Source of the DNA: an uncultured Treponema sp.
Lineage (GTDB): Bacteria; Spirochaetota; Spirochaetia; Treponematales; Treponemataceae
NCBI GenBank assembly: GCA_947165795.1
Contig: CAMVBP010000053.1
Coordinates: forward strand, 1-10,892
Direction: 5' to 3'
Length of the DNA stretch: 10,892 nt
Made by a program: the position numbers and the translations under genes
Shown here: positions 1 through 5,623 of the stretch, one piece after another
Layout of the letters: the number at the start of each line of letters is the position of its first letter
Numbering within the stretch: position 1 is the stretch's first letter
The notes under the pieces: model-generated
Told to the model about the DNA's origin: nothing
Database searches by the model: none
The model's input: only the letters and a program-made list of their open reading frames with translations

Positions 1-462
1 TTCAACGGCATGAATATGCTTACTGGACGCTTCAGTGAAGGTTCAGATCGCATTATGCAGTTCCAGGTTGGTGCAAACGTTGATCAGAACGCACGTGTAT
101 ACATTGGAACAATGACAGCTCAGGCATTGGGTCTTAAAGGAATTCAGGGCGGTGAAGAACAGGTTTCTATTTCTTCTCCAGATGAAGCTAATATGACTCT
201 TGCAGCAGTTGATGCAGCATTGACTAATGTATCAAAACAGAGAGCGGATCTTGGTGCATACCAGAACCGTTTCGAAATGGCAGCAAAAGGTGTAAATATT
301 GCAGCTGAAAACACCCAGGCAGCAGAAAGCCGCATCCGCGATACAGATATGGCTTCTGAAATGGTTGAATTCACAAAGAACCAGATTCTCACACAAGCTG
401 GTACTGCAATGCTCGCACAGGCTAACTCACAGTCAGAAACTGTATTGGCACTTTTGCGTTAG
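1..462 (+). CDS. flaB: Flagellin FlaB, filament core subunit (3' part only)
   Basis: The reading frame is open from the first base, so the gene starts upstream of the window; 153 residues plus the stop are visible. Residues encoded from about base 175 onward match the flagellin C-terminal D1/D0 domain: an alanine-rich helix with [20 protein letters not shown], then [20 protein letters not shown], and the terminal helix with [11 protein letters not shown] ending in LALLR. The ending strongly resembles spirochaete FlaB core proteins, which polymerise into the core of the periplasmic filament. The family is usually about 285 residues, so roughly the first half is missing. Seven of eight arginine codons are CGC/CGT, unlike the AGA-rich downstream genes, as expected of a very highly expressed protein. 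A terminator follows at 541-570. Which FlaB paralogue this is cannot be decided here. Confidence 0.96.
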   Translation, partial: FNGMNMLTGRFSEGSDRIMQFQVGANVDQNARVYIGTMTAQALGLKGIQGGEEQVSISSPDEANMTLAAVDAALTNVSKQRADLGAYQNRFEMAAKGVNIAAENTQAAESRIRDTDMASEMVEFTKNQILTQAGTAMLAQANSQSETVLALLR

Positions 463-465
463 AAC

Positions 466-487
466 TAGAAATTAGGCCTAATTTCTA
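466..487. repeat. Perfect 22-bp palindrome just after the flaB stop
   Basis: The half-site TAGAAATTAGG is followed directly by its exact reverse complement. It begins three bases after the flaB stop codon. As RNA it can fold as a 9-bp stem with a GGCC loop; as DNA it is a two-fold symmetric site. There is no T-tract after it, so it does not look like a terminator. It could be an mRNA 3'-end stabilising hairpin or a protein site; the sequence alone does not decide. Confidence 0.6.
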
Positions 488-490
488 ATC

Positions 491-531
491 AAAAATCAAA
501 GAGATAGCTGGATGTCATCTTTTTGGTTTTT
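491..531 (+). ncRNA. flaB 3'-UTR hairpin with GGAUGU in the loop (candidate CsrA-binding element)
   Basis: Bases 491-505 pair with 517-531 over 15 consecutive positions, with wobble pairs at 496/526 and 501/521, leaving an 11-nt loop AGCTGGATGTC. The loop displays GGAUGU, which equals the 3' half of the published in vitro CsrA consensus (RUACARGGAUGU, with GGA in a hairpin loop). The 3' arm is U-rich, so it may also act as a weak terminator or pause site ahead of the stronger one at 541. Hairpin and loop are read directly from the sequence; CsrA binding is inference. It could be part of the flaB 3' UTR or the core of a short 3'-derived RNA. Confidence 0.45.
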
Positions 532-533
532 AG

Positions 534-570
534 CAAAAAAAGAAAGGGGTGCGCCCCCCTTTCTTCTTTT
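534..570 (+). terminator. Rho-independent terminator of flaB
   Basis: AGAAAGGGG (541-549) pairs perfectly with CCCCTTTCT (556-564) around a 6-nt loop, followed by TCTTTTT. The A-run before the stem (534-540) mirrors the T-rich tail, so the same structure could also terminate in the opposite direction. It separates abundant flaB transcription from flaG-fliD. Confidence 0.9.
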
Positions 571-576
571 TCATTG

Positions 577-603
577 TAAGATTGCGCCATTCGTGGCGCA
601 TAA
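577..603 (+). promoter_or_regulatory. Weak candidate sigma-28 promoter for flaG
   Basis: TAAGATTG (577-584), then exactly 11 bases, then GCGCATAA (596-603). Compared with the enteric sigma-28 consensus TAAAGTTT-N11-GCCGATAA this matches 5 of 8 and 6 of 8 positions with the right spacing. Transcription would start near 610, inside the ribosome-binding site, which argues against it. It also overlaps the hairpin at 583-600, so the two explanations compete. It is listed because a promoter is needed somewhere between the flaB terminator and flaG unless read-through supplies it. Confidence 0.25.
583..600 (+). promoter_or_regulatory. UUCG-tetraloop hairpin in the flaG leader
   Basis: TGCGCCA pairs perfectly with TGGCGCA around the tetraloop TTCG. 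The structure ends five bases before the strong ribosome-binding site AAGGAGGAG (606-614) of flaG. There is no T-tract after it, so it is not a terminator. Possible roles are protecting a processed 5' end, positioning the ribosome, or marking a processing point between flaB and flaG-fliD transcripts. The pairing is direct observation; any role is inference. Confidence 0.5.
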
Positions 604-618
604 TCAAGGAGGAGAACT

Positions 619-1011
619 ATGAATACTATTACTCAGAATTCTATGGTTCATGTGGCAATGGATGGCCAAACTCTTTATAATTCAGTAAGTGTAAAAAGTC
701 CGAATGTACAGCAGGCTCAAACTGCAGTTGTACATCAGTCCATTACGCCCACAGGAGCTCAGGTAGCGCAGACTCTCGAACAGGTTCTTGCAGAAACAAA
801 AGCAAGCGTTCAGGAGCTTCAGAAAATGTCTGAAATGGTAGCTGGTAACAAGCTTCAATTCAGCATTAACAAGGAACTTGGCAGCGTAGTTGTTTCAATT
901 GTAGATTCTTCTACAAATCAGGTTGTAAAACAAATTCCGTCTGAAGATATGCAGAAACTGAAGCTTAGACTTAGGAAAGCTATCGGCAATATATTTGATG
1001 AAGTAGTTTAG
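619..1011 (+). CDS. flaG: FlaG family flagellar filament protein
   Basis: A 130-residue protein. The C-terminal half (about residues 79-120) carries the FlaG-family pattern: a beta strand LQFSINKELGSVVVSIVD, then a turn with QVVKQIPSE, then a basic helix. The N-terminal 60 residues are low-complexity and Gln/Thr/Val-rich, as is common in the family. FlaG proteins are encoded next to flagellin and FliD in many bacteria and affect filament length, but their mechanism is poorly defined. The start is supported by the strong AAGGAGGAG at 606-614. The fliD start lies two bases after this gene's stop, so the two are one transcription unit and probably translationally coupled. Confidence 0.88.
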   Translation: MNTITQNSMVHVAMDGQTLYNSVSVKSPNVQQAQTAVVHQSITPTGAQVAQTLEQVLAETKASVQELQKMSEMVAGNKLQFSINKELGSVVVSIVDSSTNQVVKQIPSEDMQKLKLRLRKAIGNIFDEVV

Positions 1012-1013
1012 AC

Positions 1014-3092
1014 ATGGCAGGACTGAATATACCAGGTGTTACAGATCAGTATAATACGAATGATACTGTAGAAAAACTTATGCAGGTGGAAAGAATTCCA
1101 CTTACAAGAGAACAAAAACAGTTAGAAACGTATAAAGCTGAAAAAGATGCTTGGAGAGATGTAAATTCAAAACTCACAATTCTTAGAGACAAAACTAAAA
1201 ATTTGTACTCTTACGAAAATCCATTTAACAGCAAAATTACTTCATCAAGCCAGGAAAGTTCAATTACCGCAGAAGCCACAAGAAGTGCAGATATTCAATC
1301 ATTTAAAGTAGACGTAATTCAGGCTGCCGCTTCGGACAGATTTTTATCTGATGATTTGGATGCTGACTATAAAATTCCCGCAGGAAATTATGTATTTAAA
1401 GTTGGCGAAAAAACTGTCTCTTTTAACTGGAAAGGCGGAAGCGTAAAAGATTTTGCAAACAGCCTTAACAAACGCGGAAACGGCGTTATAAAATCTTCTG
1501 TAATCGGAGCCAGTGCAGGCAAAAAAGCACTTCTTATAGAAGCGGTTCCTACAGGAAAAGAAAATAAACTTATTTTTGAAGACGCAGCAAAAACACTTGC
1601 ATTTGATTCAGGAATGATTACAAAAATCAAATCAAATGCTACAACATTACAAAATTCTCAGACAGATTTAAAACCTTTGCAAAGTACGACTGTGCAGAAA
1701 ATCACAGCAGAAGATAATATAAATATGCCTTCACTCTCCTTCTCCAATGCAGAATTTCTTGAAGAAACTGTAAAGGTTGAGCCTAGAGGTGCATATCAGA
1801 TAGAAATACCGGCTAAAGTTACAAATAACAATAATCTTCACATAACTTTTACTATAAAAGCTGCAGAAGAAACCGACATTACGGAAGAAATAAACCGCAG
1901 TCTTTTGCAGCCGGAATTGCCGGATTCAGGAACTGCAGAATTTGCCGGAATTACAATTGAAAATTCGCAGTCAGATACAACTCTTGATTTACCGCCGGTA
2001 CCACCAGAGCCGCTGGAAATAATTCAGTCAGAAACTGTTATTCTTGCAATTATGGAAGACGGAAGCGAAAAAGAAATAACCGTAAAAAATCTTCTGGACA
2101 AAACAACTCATGATGTAGATATTAATCTTGCAGAATATGACGGAATTAAAGCCATAGCAATTGCAAATACAAATACAGGTTATTCACTGGAAATTTCAAA
2201 TCTTACTGCAATGAATCCAAGTGAAGATTTGGGATATGGACCGGCCCACCCTATTTCTCAGGCAGATGACGCAATTATAAAATATGAAGGAATTACAATT
2301 ACACGGCCTTCAAATAAGATAGACGACGTTATTCCGGAAATTACATTAAATGTACATGAACGCACAGAAAAGACTGCAACTATTTCTGTTGCGCCTGATA
2401 AAGAAGCTTCTAAAAATGCAATTATTGAATTTGTAGGTTACTACAATCAGGCAGTTGCAGAAATTAATATTCTTTCTCAAAATAAAAATGAACTTATAGA
2501 AGAACTTGATTATCTTACTGATTCAGAAAAAGAAGCTGAATATAAAAAGCTTGGAATGTTTTCTACAGATTTTTCTTTGACAAACATAAAAAGCAACATG
2601 CAGACAATTCTTGTTTCGGGCTATAATTTCTCTGATACTGCGCAGATTAATCAGTTGTCTCAGATTGGAATTGGAACAAATGCATCGGGATTTTCAGGCG
2701 GCTATTCTCAAAGTAAATTACGCGGCTATCTTGAAATTGACGAAAAGAAACTCGACAATGCAATAGAAAATCATCTTGATGATATCAGGCAACTTTTTGG
2801 TTTTGATTCCGATGGTGATTTAATTGTAGATTCAGGAATTGCCTATAAGCTCGATAAGCAGATTTCCGCTTATACTCAGACAGGTGGAATTCTTTCGTTA
2901 AAAACTTCCACATTAGATTCAAAAATTAAAAGCTCTGAAACAAGAATTACAAAACTTGAATCTCAGATGGATGAAAAAGAAGCTCAGCTTAGACAAAAAT
3001 ACAGTCAGATGGAAGGTTCTTTAAACAGTCTGGAAAGTCAGCAGACTACAATTAATAATTTTACAAGACAAAATCAAAGAAATAATAATTAA
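1014..3092 (+). CDS. fliD: Flagellar filament cap protein FliD (hook-associated protein 2)
   Basis: A 692-residue protein. FliD forms the oligomeric cap at the filament tip and guides flagellin insertion. The N-terminus has the family signature IPGVTDQYNTNDTVEKLMQVE (residues 6-26), followed by a long coiled-coil stretch to about residue 70 with the typical 'W.d.n.kl..L...t..L' pattern. The C-terminal domain (about 470-692) contains the FliD_C features, including LGIGTNASG-like text, a predicted duplex coiled coil at about 635-680, and an Asn/Gln-rich tail. It is longer than enteric FliD (about 470 residues), in line with spirochaete homologues; the extra sequence is in the middle. A proline-rich segment at residues 326-333 probably links two central domains. 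No good ribosome-binding site precedes the ATG, so translation is likely coupled to flaG. Confidence 0.95.
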   Translation: MAGLNIPGVTDQYNTNDTVEKLMQVERIPLTREQKQLETYKAEKDAWRDVNSKLTILRDKTKNLYSYENPFNSKITSSSQESSITAEATRSADIQSFKVDVIQAAASDRFLSDDLDADYKIPAGNYVFKVGEKTVSFNWKGGSVKDFANSLNKRGNGVIKSSVIGASAGKKALLIEAVPTGKENKLIFEDAAKTLAFDSGMITKIKSNATTLQNSQTDLKPLQSTTVQKITAEDNINMPSLSFSNAEFLEETVKVEPRGAYQIEIPAKVTNNNNLHITFTIKAAEETDITEEINRSLLQPELPDSGTAEFAGITIENSQSDTTLDLPPVPPEPLEIIQSETVILAIMEDGSEKEITVKNLLDKTTHDVDINLAEYDGIKAIAIANTNTGYSLEISNLTAMNPSEDLGYGPAHPISQADDAIIKYEGITITRPSNKIDDVIPEITLNVHERTEKTATISVAPDKEASKNAIIEFVGYYNQAVAEINILSQNKNELIEELDYLTDSEKEAEYKKLGMFSTDFSLTNIKSNMQTILVSGYNFSDTAQINQLSQIGIGTNASGFSGGYSQSKLRGYLEIDEKKLDNAIENHLDDIRQLFGFDSDGDLIVDSGIAYKLDKQISAYTQTGGILSLKTSTLDSKIKSSETRITKLESQMDEKEAQLRQKYSQMEGSLNSLESQQTTINNFTRQNQRNNN

Positions 3093-3103
3093 TGAGGGGA
3101 ATT

Positions 3104-3697
3104 ATGATAGAGTTTTATATAAACGGGCAGAATGTAGATGTTCAGCTTGAAGGCGAGCAGACAATTGGTGATGTTCTTCATTCCTTTGAGAAAACCTGCG
3201 AAGAAAATCAGGCAGCAGTAATTGGAATTATAATTAACGGGAAAAATATTACAGCCGAAACTTTTGATGAAGAAGCTGCAAAGCCGCTTGAAAAAAATAC
3301 AAAATTTGAATTTTCTGTTGTTACTCAAAATGATGTAAAAGAATCATTTAATAAACTTTCTGAACTTTTTGAAAGTCTTGCAGAGCAGATGCAGAATGTA
3401 CCTATGGCTTTGCAAAGTAATAAAAATCTTGAAGTGAGCGAAGCAATTAAAAAGCTTGCAGACAGTATAGACCAGTTCTGCCATATTGCAACTCTTGCAA
3501 GTTTATTCCCGGAAACCTTTACACAGACAACTTTAAACGGAATGTCTTTTAAAGACTTTAATGCAGACTTCTCCCCTATCCTTAAAGATTTTGAAGACGC
3601 TCTTCAAAACAACGACACTGTAATGATAGGCGATCTGTCTGAATACGAAATTTGTCCTCGTCTTGAAGCAATTTCTAAAGCGTTAAAAGATTTTTAG
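3104..3697 (+). CDS. Uncharacterised protein next to fliD; possible flagellar accessory factor
   Basis: I do not recognise this 197-residue soluble protein. Residues 1-73 read as a beta hairpin (IEFYINGQNVDVQLE), a helix, then strands with IIINGKNIT and FEFSVV, which is suggestive of a ubiquitin/ThiS-like beta-grasp fold. From about residue 75 it is helical, and it ends with a distinctive acidic/aromatic segment DTVMIGDLSEYEICPRLEAI (171-190). There is no signal peptide, membrane segment or cysteine cluster. I chose ATG 3104 because GAGGGG (3094-3099) sits just before it. An in-frame ATG at 3092 overlaps the fliD stop by one base but lacks its own ribosome-binding site; it would add four residues. 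The tight link to fliD suggests a role in filament or cap biogenesis, for example as a chaperone in the position FliS often occupies, but the sequence does not look like FliS. Confidence 0.85.
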   Translation: MIEFYINGQNVDVQLEGEQTIGDVLHSFEKTCEENQAAVIGIIINGKNITAETFDEEAAKPLEKNTKFEFSVVTQNDVKESFNKLSELFESLAEQMQNVPMALQSNKNLEVSEAIKKLADSIDQFCHIATLASLFPETFTQTTLNGMSFKDFNADFSPILKDFEDALQNNDTVMIGDLSEYEICPRLEAISKALKDF

Positions 3698-3743
3698 AAT
3701 AAGAATCATCTGATTTATCTGGCGGATTGTACGGGAGGTTCCT

Positions 3744-4859
3744 ATGGAAAGCTACATAATTAAAGCTGCAGCAAAAAGTTTTCAGGGTGGTTCAGGTTCT
3801 CCTTTAGAAGCAAGACAAACTGCTCCGATTTTCCTCATAATAATGCTGCTTATTATTTTTATTTTAATTCTTTCGGTTGCCTTCTTTATATACAAGGCAA
3901 TAAGTTCATACTTTAAATCTGAAAAATATATCGAAAAACAAAAGAACAGAAAAACAAAAAGAGATGATGTAGAAAAACTTTGTAAACATAATCACTTTAC
4001 AAAAGAAGATGAAAAAATTCTCTGGGAAATATGCAAGATAACTGAATGCAATAATATCAGATATCTTATAAAATCTAATGCCGAAATTACAGACTTATTC
4101 CGACAGGCTTTTAATCTTGCAAAAGAAACAAACAGTTTTGATGAAAATCAGATAAATGATTTTTTTGTAATTTTATATAAGCTCGAATTACTTGCTGCTC
4201 AGGGAAAGCAAATTTCTTCAACCAGACAAATGACTGTTGGCCTGAATATTACTTTTATAAATATGAACGGTGAACTTTATCCTTTAAAAATAGAAAAAAT
4301 TACAAAGGACTTTTTTATAGTTGCAATTCCGCCTTTCATTTATAATTCCCCGCAAAAACCAGAACCTTTAAGTAAGCAGCGTTTTACTTACAAAACAAAA
4401 GAAGGCCTTGCATATAATCTTGTTTCCAGAGTTGTTCGTTATGAAGAAACTCCTGATAACAATTATTTAATGTACCTGACTCATACAGATCATTTAATCT
4501 CTCAGGCACAGCGCCATTTTAAAAGAGACTTTATAGATGTTCAGTGCGATTTTTATCCGCTTACTGTAAATAAATCTGCACAGAAGGAAGAAGAAAAATA
4601 TATTTTTTCCGAAAAAAAATACTCTGGAAAAATGACAAATATTTCTGGCGGCGGTTGTTGTATTCAGACAACACTTCCTATTAAAGAAGGTCAGAATATT
4701 AGTGTTACCGTTCCTGATTACGGGATTGATGAAAAAATTGTTGGAATTATAAAAAAGACAAGAAAACTTCAGAATGGAAATTTTGCATTGCATATTCAGT
4801 TTCTGAAAATTTCTACAAAAACCAGAAATAAAATTTATCTTGCAATATACAAATTTTAG
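3744..4859 (+). CDS. Membrane-anchored PilZ-domain protein (probable c-di-GMP receptor)
   Basis: A 371-residue protein with one strongly hydrophobic segment at about residues 27-50, followed by a Lys/Arg-rich stretch (51-75), which predicts an N-terminal anchor with a cytoplasmic body. Residues about 75-160 are helical. Residues about 163-255 resemble the YcgR-type N-terminal beta domain that precedes PilZ. The PilZ domain (257-365) has both c-di-GMP-binding motifs intact: RxxxR as R257-H-F-K-R261 and (N/D)xSxxG as N299-I-S-G-G-G304. Such proteins transmit c-di-GMP levels to motility machinery; its place after fliD supports a motility role, though the target is unknown. The ribosome-binding site GGGAGG (3733-3738) fixes the start. 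It is separated by 46 bases from the gene before and is probably cotranscribed with it. Confidence 0.9.
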   Translation: MESYIIKAAAKSFQGGSGSPLEARQTAPIFLIIMLLIIFILILSVAFFIYKAISSYFKSEKYIEKQKNRKTKRDDVEKLCKHNHFTKEDEKILWEICKITECNNIRYLIKSNAEITDLFRQAFNLAKETNSFDENQINDFFVILYKLELLAAQGKQISSTRQMTVGLNITFINMNGELYPLKIEKITKDFFIVAIPPFIYNSPQKPEPLSKQRFTYKTKEGLAYNLVSRVVRYEETPDNNYLMYLTHTDHLISQAQRHFKRDFIDVQCDFYPLTVNKSAQKEEEKYIFSEKKYSGKMTNISGGGCCIQTTLPIKEGQNISVTVPDYGIDEKIVGIIKKTRKLQNGNFALHIQFLKISTKTRNKIYLAIYKF

Positions 4860-4879
4860 AACAAATTTTACAAATTTTA
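4849..4879 (+). repeat. Three copies of ACAAATTTTA, possible UP element
   Basis: Exact copies start at 4849, 4861 and 4870; the last two share one base, and the first overlaps the pilZ-gene stop codon. The AT-rich block lies immediately upstream of the -35 box at 4885, in the position of an RNA polymerase alpha-subunit UP element. It could also be a binding site for a regulator. The repeats are exact; the function is inference. Confidence 0.5.
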
Positions 4880-4884
4880 ATTAC

Positions 4885-4913
4885 TTGAAAAAAGGGATTT
4901 ACTGTAGTAAAAT
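4885..4913 (+). promoter_or_regulatory. Sigma-70-type promoter for the tsaE-tsaB unit
   Basis: TTGAAA (4885-4890) and TAAAAT (4908-4913) are separated by exactly 17 bases, each matching the consensus at five and five of six positions. Transcription would start near 4920, only about three bases before the ATG of the next gene. This separates the housekeeping t6A genes from the flagellar unit upstream. Confidence 0.7.
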
Positions 4914-4922
4914 TGAAAGAAT

Positions 4923-5186
4923 ATGAAGGTTGTAAAACTAGAAAACATAAAGCCTGAACATGGCGAAGTTTTTTACATGCGAAAATATACTTGCGATGCG
5001 ACACTTGATTTACCAACTAGCCAGGAGAATACACCAATCTTTTTTAGTATTGAAACCAGCCCGTTTGGAAAAAAAATCATAGAAATTTCATTTTTACAGC
5101 CAATTAATTATCCGCTCATTCCTGTTAAAAAAGCACTCATAGAATATATTCTTACAGAAGAACTTGAAGGAAGGCTTCCTTGTTAA
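4923..5186 (+). CDS. Small uncharacterised protein upstream of tsaE
   Basis: An 87-residue protein that I do not recognise. It is soluble, with alternating beta-like segments (PIFFSIETSPFGKKIIEISFL at about 38-58) and a C-terminal helix (KKALIEYILTEELEG). It has no signal peptide or membrane segment. An in-frame TGA at 4914-4916 rules out an earlier start. The ATG at 4923 has no convincing ribosome-binding site and lies almost on the predicted transcription start, so it may be translated from a leaderless or near-leaderless message; the next ATG (4977) has no better site. It overlaps tsaE by 7 bases, and it contains the tsaE ribosome-binding site, so translation of the two is probably coupled. 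Function cannot be assigned. Confidence 0.75.
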   Translation: MKVVKLENIKPEHGEVFYMRKYTCDATLDLPTSQENTPIFFSIETSPFGKKIIEISFLQPINYPLIPVKKALIEYILTEELEGRLPC

Positions 5187-5614
5187 CGTTCTACACTTCT
5201 TCTGCAGAAGAAACAATTGAATTAGGAAGAAAAATCGGTTCATTACTCCAAAAAGGCGATGTAATTGCTCTGCAGGGAACTCTTGCTGCAGGAAAAACAA
5301 CAATTACAAAAGGCATTGCTCTTGCACTTGGAATTGAAGAAGAAATTACCAGCCCGACATTCTGCCTTATAAGTGAATACTATGGCAAAATGCCTTTGTA
5401 CCACATGGACGTTTACAGACTGGAAGGCACAGAAGATTTTATCAACCTTGGAACCGAAGATATGATTTATGGCGACGGTGTAAGCCTTATTGAATGGAGC
5501 GAAAAAATTATGGATGAGCTGCCTTCTTCTACAATCATAATCAGGCTCACTCCACAGGAAGACGGCGGCCGCAAAATCGAAATTGAAAACTGGAATCACA
5601 GCGAAATTAAATAG
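5180..5614 (+). CDS. tsaE: TsaE, ATPase of tRNA t6A biosynthesis
   Basis: A 144-residue P-loop ATPase of normal family size. TsaE works with TsaB and TsaD to transfer threonylcarbamoyl to A37 of ANN-decoding tRNAs. Visible motifs are a Walker A, G33-T-L-A-A-G-K-T40; the switch-like S58-P-T-F61 followed by an acidic Glu66; HMDVYRL (75-81); and LIEWSEKI (103-110) with the conserved Trp106 and Glu108. The family's usual Walker A text is GDLGAGKT, so residues 34 and 36 differ, but the catalytic GKT is intact. The start is TTG at 5180, chosen because GAAGGAAGG (5166-5174) lies at ideal spacing and the N-terminus then matches the family. It overlaps the preceding gene by 7 bases, and tsaB follows after a few bases. 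Confidence 0.95.
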   Translation: MLTFYTSSAEETIELGRKIGSLLQKGDVIALQGTLAAGKTTITKGIALALGIEEEITSPTFCLISEYYGKMPLYHMDVYRLEGTEDFINLGTEDMIYGDGVSLIEWSEKIMDELPSSTIIIRLTPQEDGGRKIEIENWNHSEIK

Positions 5615-5623
5615 GACAAAATG

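Noticed and set aside
144..392. Open frame on the - strand inside flaB
   Set aside because: It lies antisense to well-conserved flagellin sequence, has no ribosome-binding site and no recognisable protein features.
3104..3697. Assigning the gene after fliD as FliS
   Set aside because: FliS commonly follows fliD, but FliS is about 125 residues and all-helical; this protein is 197 residues with a beta-rich N-terminus and lacks recognisable FliS text.
5243..5599. 118-codon open frame on the - strand inside tsaE
   Set aside because: It is antisense to a gene with clear Walker A and family motifs; the product is Phe/Cys-rich low-plausibility sequence.
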